Assembly: GCF_016703145.1 (NCBI RefSeq)
Contig: NZ_JADJCO010000002.1
Coordinates: 1 to 64,000, forward strand
From: Ottowia sp.
GTDB lineage: Bacteria; Pseudomonadota; Gammaproteobacteria; Burkholderiales; Burkholderiaceae_C
Reading direction: 5' to 3'
DNA: 64,000 nt
Below are positions 35,821 to 44,561 of this stretch, one piece after another. The stretch's first letter is position 1. Every line of letters starts with the position of its first letter. The notes under the pieces were generated by a model that did no database searches, had not been told where the DNA came from, and worked only from the letters and a program-made list of their open reading frames with translations. Made by a program: the position numbers and the translations under genes.

Positions 35821-37066
35821 CTACGGCCGGCCCGTCACGCTCGGCGGCTGCGGCAGCCAGCGGAAGGCCAGCGCCCCGGCCGCCAGCATCGCCGCGATGC
35901 TGGCGAAGACCGGGCCGAAGGGCTCGACGCCGTGGGCCTGCGCGGTCGACGCGATGGCCCCGGTGGCCCACTGCATCAGCGCCACACCCATGAACAGGGC
36001 CATGGTGAACAGCGCCATCGCCCGGCCGATGACGGCGGCCTCGTAGGCGTTCTTCACGTCCGGGTACTGCAGCGCGCCGTAGCCCGACACCAGCCCCAGG
36101 ACCAGCATCAGCGCCACGTCCGCCGCCGCCCCGGCGCCCAGCGCCATGGCCGCGAACAGGCCCGCCGACACCAGGGTGAAGCCCACCAGCCAGTGGCGCC
36201 GCCGCCGCGGCCCCGGGTCGGCCCGGCCGAACAGCGGCAGGCCGATCAGCGCCACCACCGACAGCACCACCGCCAGGTTGCCGGCGGCCACCAGGCTCCA
36301 GCCGTGGCGCTCCATCATCAGCGGCCCCAGCCACAGCCCGCGCAGCGCGACGAACGAGGCGTAGGTCACCAGGCCCAGCGCCACGATGCCCGCCGTGTAC
36401 GGCAGCCGGAACAACTGGCCGAAGGTGCGCACCGCCTCGCCCAGCGATTCGCGCTGGGCGCCCGCTGGCGGCGCCGGCTCGTGCACCCACCGCGCGATCG
36501 CCACCCACGACGCCACCGCGCACAGCGCCAGCACCCAGAAGCCCATGCGCCAGGAGCTGGCCTCGATCAGCCACGCCAGCGGCGTCCCCGTCAGCAGCAT
36601 GCCGGTGCTGCCGACCGCCAGGATGGCGCTCGACACCGCCGAGAAGCGCTCCGGCGCGAAATGCCGCGCGATGAACACCGTGCACACCAGGAAGGCCGGC
36701 GCGCACCCCACCCCGATCAGCACCTGGCCCGCCACCAGCACCGGAAAGTTCGTCGCCAGCGCCGACACCGCCGCGCCCAGCACCATCAGCGGCGAGATCG
36801 CCAGCACCGTGCGCCGCAGGCCGTGCACGTCGATGCCGATGCCCATGAACAGCTGCAGCCCGCCGAAGGCGAAATGGAACGCCGCCGCGAACATGCCGAG
36901 CTGCTGGGCCGTCAGGTGCATCTCGGCCTGCAGCGGCGCGGCCATGATCGCGGCGATGGTGCGGAAGGCCTGGCTCAGCGTGAAGCCGGTGGCCAGCAGC
37001 AGCAGCGTCGCCCAGGCGCCGGGCGCGCGCCGGGGGGGGAGTGGGCAGGTCGGTGGGCAGGCTCAT
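35821..37066 (-). pseudogene. MFS transporter, frameshifted in a run of eight G
   Basis: A major facilitator protein of about 410 residues. The intact part starts at ATG 36945 and covers 374 residues, including GIDVHGLRRTVLAISPLM and RWVHEP. The likely real start is ATG 37066. Codons between (GAWATLLLLATGFTLSQAFRTIAAI, the first membrane helix) are in the downstream frame, and the two parts are out of frame by one base at the G8 tract 37032-37039. Seven G would join them. As read, translation from 37066 would stop early; a shorter protein from 36945 would lack helix 1. Substrate unknown. Confidence 0.8.
37032..37039. repeat. Homopolymer tract of eight G in the MFS gene
   Basis: An uninterrupted G8 (C8 in the gene sense) within the tenth to twelfth codons. 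Its length decides whether the start codon and the transporter are in one frame. It is a possible phase-variation switch or a base-count error. Confidence 0.7.
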
Positions 37067-37175
37067 GGAAGTCGGGATGGGCGCGTCGGCCGGGTGATCG
37101 GCAGAGCCTAATCGCTCCGGCCGCTGCCCGCGCGTCGCCTGGGAGACGGGCGCGCCGCGTGGCATCATCGCCGCC

Positions 37176-37823
37176 ATGGAGTCCACCCGCATCCTGGCCA
37201 TCCGCCACGGCGAAACCGCCTGGAACGTGGACACGCGCATCCAGGGCCACCTCGACATCCCGCTCAACGACGCCGGCCGGCTGCAGGCGCGGCGGCTGGC
37301 GCAGGCGCTGGCCGGGCGCGACGCCATCGACGCCATCTACAGCAGCGACCTGTCGCGCGCGCTGCAGACGGCCCAGGCCGTGGCCGACGCCACCGGCGCG
37401 CCGCTCGTCGCCACGCCGGCCCTGCGCGAGCGCTGCTTCGGCGTCTTCGAGGGCCGCACCTTCGCCGAGATCCGCGCCGCCTGGCCCGAGGAGGCCGAGC
37501 GCTGGCGCGTGCGCGACCCGGGCTGGGCGCCGCCTGGGGGCGGTGAGTCGTTGCTACAATTTCAGGAGCGAATAACGCAGACTGCGTGCGGGCTAGCGGC
37601 CGAAAACATTGGTAAACACATCGCCCTGTTCGTCCACGGCGGCGTGCTCGACGTCCTGTACCGCGCCGCCACCGGCCTCGGCCTGCAGGACGCGCGCACC
37701 TGGCAACTGGGCAACGCCGCCATCAACCGACTGCTGTGGGCGCCCGAGGGCGCCTTCAGCCTCGTCGGTTGGGCCGACACCACCCACCTGGAAGACGCCT
37801 CGCTCGATGAGCGCGCCGCCTGA
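37176..37823 (+). CDS. Histidine phosphatase family protein (phosphoglycerate mutase-like)
   Basis: A 215-residue protein of the PGM-like branch. RHGETAWN with the phospho-histidine lies at residues about 10-17, then YSSDLSRALQTAQA, RERCFGVFEG and the second histidine in FVHGG. Small phosphatases of this type act on various phosphomonoesters; the substrate is not predictable. A dispersed repeat (37550-37617) is translated in frame as the LLQFQERITQTACG region, which lies just before the FVHGG motif. It overlaps the next gene by 17 bases. Confidence 0.9.
   Translation: MESTRILAIRHGETAWNVDTRIQGHLDIPLNDAGRLQARRLAQALAGRDAIDAIYSSDLSRALQTAQAVADATGAPLVATPALRERCFGVFEGRTFAEIRAAWPEEAERWRVRDPGWAPPGGGESLLQFQERITQTACGLAAENIGKHIALFVHGGVLDVLYRAATGLGLQDARTWQLGNAAINRLLWAPEGAFSLVGWADTTHLEDASLDERAA
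37550..37617 (+). repeat. Dispersed AT-rich repeat, copy 11 (in frame inside the phosphatase gene)
   Basis: GTTGCTACAATTTCAGGAGCG, then GTGCGGGCTAGCGGCCGAAAACATT. It is diverged at the usual ATAGCT (AGGAGC) but well kept in the GGGCT...GGCC block. Confidence 0.75.
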
Positions 37824-38991
37824 GGCCATCGCCGACCGCCTGCGCGCCCTCGTCGGGCAAGGCGTGGACGCCATCGACACGCCCGCGCTGGTGGTGGACC
37901 TGGACGCCGCCCACCGCAACCTGCAGCGCATGGCCGAGTTCGCCGCCAAGCACCGGCTGCGCCTGCGTCCGCACGGCAAGATGCACAAGAGCGCCGAGTT
38001 CGGCCGCCTGCAGCTGCGGGCCGGCGCCGTCGGCCTGTGCGCGCAGACCGTGGGCGAGGCCGAAGCGCTGGCCGCCGGCGGCATCAACGACCTGTTCATC
38101 AGCAACCAGGTGCTGGCCGCCCCCAAGCTGCGCCGCGTCGCCGCGCTGGCGCACCAGCTCAAGGGCCGCGGCGGCCAGCTGGCCATCGCCGTGGACAGCG
38201 CCGAGGGCGTCGAGCGCCTGGCGCAGGCCATGCAGCTCACCCATGCCGTGATCGACGTCTTCGTCGAGGTGGACGTCGGCCAGGGCCGCTGCGGCGTGGC
38301 GCCGGGCGAGCCGGCGGTGCAGCTCGCGCGCCTGGTGGCCGAGCGCTCCAGCAGCCTGCGCTACGCCGGCCTGCAGGCCTACCACGGCGGCGCGCAGCAC
38401 CTGCGCACGGTGGCCGAGCGGCGCGCCGCCATCGCCCGGGCGGCGGACCTGCTGCGGCACACCCGCCAGTTGTTGAGCGACGCCGGCCTGGCGCCGCCCC
38501 TCGTCACCGGCGCGGGCACCGGCACCTTCGCCCACGAGGCCGCCAGCGGCCTGTGGGGCGAGCTGCAGGCGGGCAGCTACCTGTTCATGGACGCCGACTA
38601 CCTGCGCAACGAGCGCGACCCGGCGCAGCCACCCTTCGAGCCGGCGCTGTTCGTCAAGTCGCAGGTCATCAGCGTGTCGGCCGACCGCGCCGTGTGCGAC
38701 GCCGGCCACAAGAGCCACGCCATCGACAGCGGCCTGCCCGCCGTGCTGGCGCTGCCCGGCCAGCCGCCGCTGGAGGTCGTCAACGGCGGCGACGAACATG
38801 CCATCCTGCTGCCGCTGCACTCCGGCGGCCTCCTGCCCGCGCTGCCCGCCCTGGGCGACACCGTGTGGCTGATTCCCGGCCACTGCGACCCCACGGTCAA
38901 CCTGCACGACCACCTGATCGCCGTGCGTGGCGGCCTGGCCCAGGGCCGGGTGGAAGCCGTGGTGACGGTGGACGGGCGCGGGGTGTGGTGA
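37807..38991 (+). CDS. DSD1-family PLP enzyme (D-threonine aldolase / D-serine dehydratase type)
   Basis: A fold-type III PLP enzyme of 394 residues. The alanine-racemase-like N-domain begins IDTPALVVDLDAAHRN, and the PLP lysine is probably the first K in RPHGKMHKS. The C-domain has the metal site in PGHCDPTVNLHD, typical of D-threonine aldolase and eukaryotic-type D-serine dehydratase. These enzymes act on D-3-hydroxy amino acids; which one is unclear. ATG 37807 overlaps the phosphatase gene. The next gene, a LysE-type exporter on the other strand, could handle related amino acids, but this is speculation. Confidence 0.9.
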   Translation: MSAPPEAIADRLRALVGQGVDAIDTPALVVDLDAAHRNLQRMAEFAAKHRLRLRPHGKMHKSAEFGRLQLRAGAVGLCAQTVGEAEALAAGGINDLFISNQVLAAPKLRRVAALAHQLKGRGGQLAIAVDSAEGVERLAQAMQLTHAVIDVFVEVDVGQGRCGVAPGEPAVQLARLVAERSSSLRYAGLQAYHGGAQHLRTVAERRAAIARAADLLRHTRQLLSDAGLAPPLVTGAGTGTFAHEAASGLWGELQAGSYLFMDADYLRNERDPAQPPFEPALFVKSQVISVSADRAVCDAGHKSHAIDSGLPAVLALPGQPPLEVVNGGDEHAILLPLHSGGLLPALPALGDTVWLIPGHCDPTVNLHDHLIAVRGGLAQGRVEAVVTVDGRGVW

Positions 38992-39009
38992 GCGGCCCGA
39001 CCTTGGCGA

Positions 39010-39624
39010 TCAGGCGCTGCGCCGCGCCAGCGCCAGGTAGGCGCCCAGCCCCAGCAGCGTGACGCCCGACAGGCGGTGCAGCCGCCGCGCGTGCACGGCG
39101 CCCGACCGGAGCCAGCGGTCCGCCATGAAAACCGCGATGACGTCGGCCAGCGTGTTGAGCCCCACGCAGATGCTGCCGAGCAGAACCAGCCGGAGCCCCA
39201 GCGGTTCGCCCGCCGAGACGAACTGGGGCAGGAACGCGAGAAAGAACAGCGCCGTCTTGACGTTCAGGGCCTCGACCACGATGCCCTCCAGCAGCGCGCG
39301 GCGCGCCCCCTGGGCCGCCACGGCCTCGGTGGCCGGGGCCCGATCCTGGCGCAGGAGCAGGCGGATGCCCAGGTAGACCAGCCAGGCGGCGCCGAGGTAC
39401 TTGACCAAGCTGAACGCCAGGGCGGACTGGGCGACGATCAGCGACAGGCCGAGCGCCGCCGCCACGACGTGGAGCATGCCGCCGAGGGCGGTGCCCAGGC
39501 ACGACGCCAGGCCCTCGGCGCGGCCGCCGGCGGCCGTGCGGGCCACCACGTAGGCCATGCCGGGGCCGGGCGTGGCGGCCAGGGCGACGGCGGCGAGAAG
39601 GAAGGCGGTGAAGGACGTGGACAT
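39010..39624 (-). CDS. LysE-family amino acid exporter
   Basis: An inner-membrane protein of 204 residues with about six hydrophobic segments. ATPGPGMAYVVARTAAGGRAEGL is the LysE/RhtB signature near the N-terminus, and NVKTALFFLAFLPQFV is typical of the central part. The family exports amino acids such as lysine, threonine or homoserine; the exact substrate is unknown. It converges with the PLP enzyme gene and is read in the same direction as the ABM protein upstream. Confidence 0.92.
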   Translation of the reverse strand: MSTSFTAFLLAAVALAATPGPGMAYVVARTAAGGRAEGLASCLGTALGGMLHVVAAALGLSLIVAQSALAFSLVKYLGAAWLVYLGIRLLLRQDRAPATEAVAAQGARRALLEGIVVEALNVKTALFFLAFLPQFVSAGEPLGLRLVLLGSICVGLNTLADVIAVFMADRWLRSGAVHARRLHRLSGVTLLGLGAYLALARRSA

Positions 39625-39638
39625 GGGCCGGGTGTTTG

Positions 39639-39959
39639 TCAGGGGGTGGGCAGCACGCCGTCGAGCCGGGCATCGCCGTAGGTTCGCACCACCTGGGCGA
39701 TGACGACCCGGTAGCCGGCCAGCCAGTTCCCCTGCCTGGACTTGGCCTCGACGTGCGTCGGGTGCTCGATCAGGCGCTGCAGCGCTTCCAGCGATGCCCA
39801 GTAGTAGACGTTGGAGACCAGGCCGTTCGCCGGGTTTTCCCAGGACTCCTCGCCGAGGAATCCGGGCATCGACCTCGCCGCGTTGGCGATGATCTCGTCG
39901 AGCCGGTGGAACTCGTCGTCGAACTGGCGTTTGGCAAAGATGAAGGTGGAGGTGTACAT
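39639..39959 (-). CDS. Antibiotic biosynthesis monooxygenase (ABM) domain protein
   Basis: A 106-residue ferredoxin-like protein. YTSTFIFAKRQFDDEFHRLDEIIANAARSMPGFLGEESWE and the later VYYWASLEALQRLIEHPTHVEAK are the ABM pattern. ATG 39959 is used; a TTG further upstream adds residues unlike the family. Such proteins may oxidise small molecules or act in stress, and the role here is unknown. It lies 14 bases upstream of the LysE gene on the same strand. The 154-base stretch 39960-40113 up to the restriction gene holds nothing I can name. Confidence 0.85.
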   Translation of the reverse strand: MYTSTFIFAKRQFDDEFHRLDEIIANAARSMPGFLGEESWENPANGLVSNVYYWASLEALQRLIEHPTHVEAKSRQGNWLAGYRVVIAQVVRTYGDARLDGVLPTP

Positions 39960-40113
39960 GGGGACCAACGGGATGCGGGACGCCAGGAAGGGGGCGATGC
40001 CTTGAAAGCCAAAGTGGAGTCCGTTCAACTGGCTTTTTTCTCCAGCGTCGATGGGCGGGAGAACGAATCGCGCTGGTATTTCCCGCGCGCGCCGTTGCTG
40101 GCGAATAACGGCG

Positions 40114-40815
40114 TCAGTCCATCTGGGTCACATCATCCTCGGCGCGATTCATGCGATAGCGTGTCTTGCGTTCTTCCACGAGGAAATGGGGCGAGGGTGG
40201 CGGCTCCAGTCGCTCCAGGTGGGATCGAACCTCACGATCAATATCGTCGGCGGTTTCCGGTCTGGCGGCGCAGCGATCAGCCCAGGCGCGACCTGGGTGC
40301 AGCATGTCCCATCGCGTGCGCATTCCCAGGTAGCGCCCCTTGCCAGGATCGTGGTTGCCAAATCCGTCGATCAGGCTGTTCCAGATTGGTGAAAACTTGG
40401 CGATCATGAGCGACTCGCCCAGCGGGATCCAGATGTCGTCCACCACGAGATACCGGCATTGAAAATCGTTCAACCGCAAGTTGGGCGCCGATCCAATGCT
40501 TTCCGCGTGTTCGCGCAGTCGATTCCAGAGGGCGAAGGTCCGCGGCGTCGTGCTCAGGGACGTGCCCTTTCTTCCTCCCGCTGGAATGGCCTTGCCCACA
40601 TAGATGGGTGCGACCAAGCCGTCCGCGTCCGCGTTGCGCACGCTCAGCGCGTGGTACGCCTTGAAGGATCCCACGTAGTAGAGCGCATAAATTCCCGCGC
40701 CATTGAACCGCTCCAGACCGCCAAGGGCCACGGGTTTTCTTCCCAGCAGCGCCTCGGCGACGCTGAGCCCAAGATTGATCTTGTCGAGTGGGTTGTAAGG
40801 GGTGGGCTCGCTCAT
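40114..40815 (-). CDS. Eco29kI-like GIY-YIG type II restriction endonuclease
   Basis: A 233-residue GIY-YIG nuclease. The GIYALYYVG and APIYVGKA segments carry the two tyrosines, RLREHAESIG the Arg and His, PLGESLMI the catalytic Glu, and NSLIDGFGNHDPGKG the Asn. These match Eco29kI (CCGCGG), from memory. It overlaps the methyltransferase gene by four bases, so expression after the methylase is likely. The region is less GC-rich than its neighbours, suggesting transfer. The recognition sequence CCGCGG is inferred from similarity. Confidence 0.9.
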   Translation of the reverse strand: MSEPTPYNPLDKINLGLSVAEALLGRKPVALGGLERFNGAGIYALYYVGSFKAYHALSVRNADADGLVAPIYVGKAIPAGGRKGTSLSTTPRTFALWNRLREHAESIGSAPNLRLNDFQCRYLVVDDIWIPLGESLMIAKFSPIWNSLIDGFGNHDPGKGRYLGMRTRWDMLHPGRAWADRCAARPETADDIDREVRSHLERLEPPPSPHFLVEERKTRYRMNRAEDDVTQMD

Positions 40816-42053
40816 GCCACACTGGCCAGGATCGATGCCTGCGACTCATTCGCCAGCACTCGCGCGCTTGCCATCAGCAAGTGCTCGGCGACACTGGCGG
40901 CGACCACCCGCCCCAGCAGCATGGGAACGGCGTTGCCCAGTTGCCGCATGGCCTCCGACCATGAGCCGTGAAGTTCGTACCCATCAGGGAAGGTTTGAAG
41001 TCGTGCCGATTCCCTGACCGTGAAGTAGCGAACCGATCCGTCCGGACGGACCAGCATGTTTTCGCCGCCCGGGACACCGTGATCGCCTGCCTTCAGCGTT
41101 TTGGCGGGAAAATCAAGCGGGCTGCCGGTGTGTCCAGGATACGCGCGCGCGCCGGTCTGCAGGCGATGGTTGAGAATGCATGAGTCCTGCGCGTGCGGCT
41201 CGGGGAGTTCCTTGAGCGCATCTCGAATCGTCTGCCAAGGCGCGTGCATGGGCGGAAGCCCCAAGCCGCGCAGCCGGTTCAATGTCGCGACCAAGCGTGC
41301 GGGTGGAGGCGGACGGTGGGAGCGCGCAACCTCGTGTCGATCCCAGTAGGCACCCGTCACCCATTGATCGTGCAGCAGCGCATCCAACGAATGCGTGTCA
41401 CGTGGGAACGACCATCGCACGTCCTGATCCGAGCGAAAACCGATGATGAACACGCGCTCGCGTTTTTGTGGAACGCCAAAATTGGCGGCATTGACGAGCG
41501 TTGGACTCACGCGGTAAGTCAAGCCCTGAGCGGACCGCTTGTGAGTCGTCTGGTGCTGCTGAAGACGTCGATAGTGATCACTCCAGCCTTCGTCGGGCTT
41601 TTTGCTCAACTCGGGAAACTGCAGATGAAGCAGGATGTACTGGTAGTAGTTGTGAAAGGCGGAGCGGGTCAGCCCTTTCACGTTCTCGATGATGAAGGCG
41701 CGAGGGCGTAGCCGGCGAATCACATCCACGGTGACCGGGAACATATCCCGCTGATCCATGTGCGCCTTGTGCTTGCCGCCCATGGAGAACGGTTGGCAAG
41801 GAGGGCCGCCAGCGACCAAGTCCAGGTCACGGCCGAGCGCTGCGATATCGGCGTTCTCGATCCACTTGCGCACATCGCCCTGGATCACAGGCCAGTCCAT
41901 CACGAGGGGATAGCCGCGCGCCTGGTTTTCGCGAACGGTGTCGCATGCCCACTGATCCCACTCGACCACCGCGCGAGTCCTGAACCCCGCCAAGGCCACG
42001 CCAAGCGCCAGGCCGCCGGCGCCAGCGAACAATTCGACGGATGTCAAGGACAT
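40812..42053 (-). CDS. DNA cytosine C5 methyltransferase of an Eco29kI-like system
   Basis: A 413-residue m5C methyltransferase. Motif I is ELFAGAGGLALGVALAGF, motif IV with the catalytic Cys is GGPPCQPFS, motif VI ENVKGL, motif VIII QKRERVFIIGF, and motif X QLGNAVPMLLG. It protects the host at the site cut by the nuclease downstream. It overlaps vsr by ten bases at its start and the nuclease gene by four at its stop. The order vsr-methylase-nuclease is one compact unit without a control (C) protein gene. Confidence 0.95.
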   Translation of the reverse strand: MSLTSVELFAGAGGLALGVALAGFRTRAVVEWDQWACDTVRENQARGYPLVMDWPVIQGDVRKWIENADIAALGRDLDLVAGGPPCQPFSMGGKHKAHMDQRDMFPVTVDVIRRLRPRAFIIENVKGLTRSAFHNYYQYILLHLQFPELSKKPDEGWSDHYRRLQQHQTTHKRSAQGLTYRVSPTLVNAANFGVPQKRERVFIIGFRSDQDVRWSFPRDTHSLDALLHDQWVTGAYWDRHEVARSHRPPPPARLVATLNRLRGLGLPPMHAPWQTIRDALKELPEPHAQDSCILNHRLQTGARAYPGHTGSPLDFPAKTLKAGDHGVPGGENMLVRPDGSVRYFTVRESARLQTFPDGYELHGSWSEAMRQLGNAVPMLLGRVVAASVAEHLLMASARVLANESQASILASVA

Positions 42054-42484
42054 GTCTCATCCTCCAGGAACATCAGTGTCTTGAACATCACTCTCAATGG
42101 ATCGCGCAACTCGCACTCCCAGATGACCAGTGATGACCAACCCAGCGCCGTCAGGGCGCGCCGGCATCGGGCATCGCGTCGTTTGTTGGCTTCCAGCTTG
42201 GGCAACCAGAACTCCAATCGTGACTTTGGAAGTCGTGCCAGTTCGCATCGATTATGCCGATGCCAGAAGCAGCCATGGACGAAGATCACCTTGCGGCGCG
42301 CCGCGAACACCAGATCGGGGCATCCAGGAAGGCGTCGGTCGTGCAACCGGTACCGGAAGCCCAATGCGTGAACAAAGGACCGGACGGTCATTTCGGGTGA
42401 AGTATCCCGGGCGCGGATACGACTCATGCGCTCACCGCGCTCCGCTGGGGTCAGCGTGTCCATGTGTTGCCTATGCCAATCCAT
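42044..42484 (-). CDS. vsr: Very short patch repair endonuclease Vsr
   Basis: A 146-residue nuclease that nicks next to T:G mismatches made by deamination of m5C. DTSPEMTVRSFVHALGFRYRLHDRRLPGCPDLVF carries the catalytic Asp, and VHGCFWHRHNRCELA carries the zinc ligands. An internal ATG at 42463 (DTLTPAERGERMSRIRA) is an equally plausible start. It is first in the RM unit and suits an m5C system. Only ten bases separate it from the end of amn, so the island was inserted very near the amn stop. Confidence 0.93.
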   Translation of the reverse strand: MDWHRQHMDTLTPAERGERMSRIRARDTSPEMTVRSFVHALGFRYRLHDRRLPGCPDLVFAARRKVIFVHGCFWHRHNRCELARLPKSRLEFWLPKLEANKRRDARCRRALTALGWSSLVIWECELRDPLRVMFKTLMFLEDETCP

Positions 42485-42494
42485 CAGGGTCGAG

Positions 42495-43988
42495 CTACTG
42501 GAACGCCACCTCGGCGAAGCTGCGCAGCTTGCGGCTGTGCAGCCGGTCGAGCCCGTTCTCGCGCAGGCGCTCGATGGCGCGCAGGCCGATCAGCAGGTGC
42601 TGGCCCACGCGCTCGCGGTAGAAGTGGTTGGCCATGCCGGGCAGCTTGATCTCGCCGTGCAGCGGCTTGTCGCTGACGCACAGCAGGGTGCCGTAGGGCA
42701 CGCGGAAGCGGAAGCCGTTGGCGGCGATGGTGGCGCTTTCCATGTCCAGTGCCACCGCGCGCGACTGCGAGAAGCGCTGCTGCGGCGCGCCGGCGCCCAG
42801 CAGCTCCCAGTTGCGGTTGTCGGTGGTGGCCACGGTGCCGGTGCGCAGCACGCGCTTGAGCTCGACCCCCTCGAGCTGCGTCACGTCGGCCACCGCGTCC
42901 TGCAGCGCGATCTGCACCTCGGCCAGCGCCGGCACCGGGATCCACAGCGGCAGGTCCTCGTCCAGCACGTGGTCCTCGCGCACGTAGCCGTGCGCCAGCA
43001 CGTAGTCGCCCAGCTGCTGGCTGTTGCGCAGGCCGGCGCAGTGGCCCAGCATGATCCAGGCGTGCGGGCGCAGCACGGCGATGTGGTCGGTGATGTTCTT
43101 GGCGTTGCTGGGGCCGACGCCGATGTTGACCAGGGTGATGCCGCCGCGGTCCTCGCGCATCAGGTGGTAGGCGGGCATCTGCGGCATGCGCGGCGGCGTG
43201 GCGCCGGGGTCGTCGCCCGGCCGGGCGGCCAGGCCGGCATGGCGCGTGATGACGTTGCCTGGCTGCACGAAGGTGGTGTAGGCGCTGTCCGGGTTCTGCA
43301 TCTCGGCCTGCCCGAGGGCGATGAACTCGTCGATGTAGAACTGGTAGTTGGTGAACAGCACGAAGTTCTGGAAGTGCTCGGGCGAGGTGCCGGTGTAGTG
43401 GCGCAGCCGGTGCAGCGAGTAGTCCACGCGCGGCGCGGTGAACAGCGCCAGCGGCGCGGCCTCGCCCCGGCGCACGGCGTGCGTGCCGTTGGCGATGCGG
43501 TCGTCCATGGCCAGCAGGTCGGGCAGGTCGAAGACGTCGGCCAGCAGCGGGCGCTGCCAGGGGCGCAGGCCGATCTCGAAGTGCTCGTCGTCGGCGAAGC
43601 TGAAGGGCAGCGGGATCGGCTGGCTGCTGACGCCCACCTCCAGCGCCACGCCGTGGTTGCCCAGCAGCAGGCGGAACTGCTCCAGGTAGTAGCTGGCGAA
43701 CAGATCGGGCCGCGTGAGGGTGGTTTCGTAGTGGCCGGCGTGCGAGACGAAGCCGTAGGCCAGCCGCGTGTCCGGGTGGCGGTGGTGCGCCGTGGCCAGC
43801 CGCACGAACGGGTAGCAGGCGCGCACGCGCGGCAGGGGCGCGGCGGGCGGCGCTTCGAGGGCGATGAAGGCCTGCAGCTGCTGGCGCAGGTGCGCCAGGC
43901 CGGCGTCGTGGATCTGCCGGACGCGCGCCAGCGCGGCGTCGGCGTCGGTGAAGGGGGTGGGCGCGATGAAGGGCGGAAGCAGGGTCAT
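42495..43988 (-). CDS. amn: AMP nucleosidase Amn
   Basis: A 497-residue enzyme that hydrolyses AMP to adenine and ribose-5-phosphate. The N-terminal domain (up to about residue 180) is that of AMP nucleosidase, and the C-terminal phosphorylase-like domain has ITLVNIGVGPSNAKNITDHIAVLRPHAWIMLGHCAGL and AVALDMESATIAANGFRFRVPYGTLLCVSDKPLHGEIK. The length fits the family. It is followed directly by the restriction island. Its upstream gap contains a dispersed repeat and the divergent DUF454 gene. Confidence 0.95.
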   Translation of the reverse strand: MTLLPPFIAPTPFTDADAALARVRQIHDAGLAHLRQQLQAFIALEAPPAAPLPRVRACYPFVRLATAHHRHPDTRLAYGFVSHAGHYETTLTRPDLFASYYLEQFRLLLGNHGVALEVGVSSQPIPLPFSFADDEHFEIGLRPWQRPLLADVFDLPDLLAMDDRIANGTHAVRRGEAAPLALFTAPRVDYSLHRLRHYTGTSPEHFQNFVLFTNYQFYIDEFIALGQAEMQNPDSAYTTFVQPGNVITRHAGLAARPGDDPGATPPRMPQMPAYHLMREDRGGITLVNIGVGPSNAKNITDHIAVLRPHAWIMLGHCAGLRNSQQLGDYVLAHGYVREDHVLDEDLPLWIPVPALAEVQIALQDAVADVTQLEGVELKRVLRTGTVATTDNRNWELLGAGAPQQRFSQSRAVALDMESATIAANGFRFRVPYGTLLCVSDKPLHGEIKLPGMANHFYRERVGQHLLIGLRAIERLRENGLDRLHSRKLRSFAEVAFQ

Positions 43989-44075
43989 GGCCTATTGTCC
44001 ACACCGGCGAAGGCGTGGCCGTGACGGTGCGGGGCGGCACCGCCGGCGCCGGGGCTATGATGGTGCCCCAGGCTC

Positions 44076-44140
44076 GTTTGCTACTGTTTATATAGCTTTT
44101 GGCGCAATACCGGCGCCGGTAACTGGCCGTTTTGATGCCC
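44076..44140 (+). repeat. Dispersed AT-rich repeat, copy 12 (upstream of the DUF454 gene)
   Basis: TTTGCTACTGTTTATATAGCT, then GGCGCAATACCGGCGCCGGTA and TGGCCGTTTTGATGCC. The ATG of the DUF454 gene (44135) is in its last bases. Confidence 0.93.
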
Positions 44141-44554
44141 AAACCCGATTCTTCCCGCATTCCGTCGCCGGACCGCGTCGCGATGCGCCGGCGCCTGGCG
44201 GTGCTGATGTGGCGCGCGGTGGCGGTGCTGGCCTTCGGCCTGGGGCTGGTCGGCGTGGTGCTGCCGGTGATGCCGACGGTGCCGTTTCTCATCGTCGCGG
44301 CCTGGGCGGCCAGCCAGGGCTGGCCGGCGTTCGAGACCTGGCTGCTGGGGCACCGCCTGTTCGGCCCGCCCCTGGTGCGCTGGCGCGAGCGCGGCGCCGT
44401 GCCGCGGCGCGCCAAGTGGGCCAGCACGCTGATGATGGCCGCCAGCGCCGCCGGCCTGCAGTTCTTCGTCCAGGTCCCGCTGTGGGCGCGCATCGCCGTG
44501 CCGGCGGTGATGCTGGCCGTGGCCGTCTGGCTGTGGCAGCGGCCGGAGGAGTGA
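44135..44554 (+). CDS. DUF454 (YbaN-type) inner membrane protein
   Basis: A 139-residue membrane protein. LGLVGVVLPVMPTVPFLIVAAWAASQGWPAFETWLLGHRLFGPPLVRWRERGAVPRRAK is the DUF454 signature, with two more hydrophobic segments after it. The function is unknown. ATG 44135 lies inside a dispersed repeat; a second ATG at 44183 (RRRLAVLMW) would avoid it and may be the ancestral start. It is divergent from amn and converges on icmF with a 7-base gap. Confidence 0.83.
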   Translation: MPKPDSSRIPSPDRVAMRRRLAVLMWRAVAVLAFGLGLVGVVLPVMPTVPFLIVAAWAASQGWPAFETWLLGHRLFGPPLVRWRERGAVPRRAKWASTLMMAASAAGLQFFVQVPLWARIAVPAVMLAVAVWLWQRPEE

Positions 44555-44561
44555 CACGGCG

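Noticed and set aside
40051..40392. Plus-strand frame antisense to the restriction nuclease gene.
   Set aside because: Overlaps a gene with complete catalytic motifs and has no recognisable domain.
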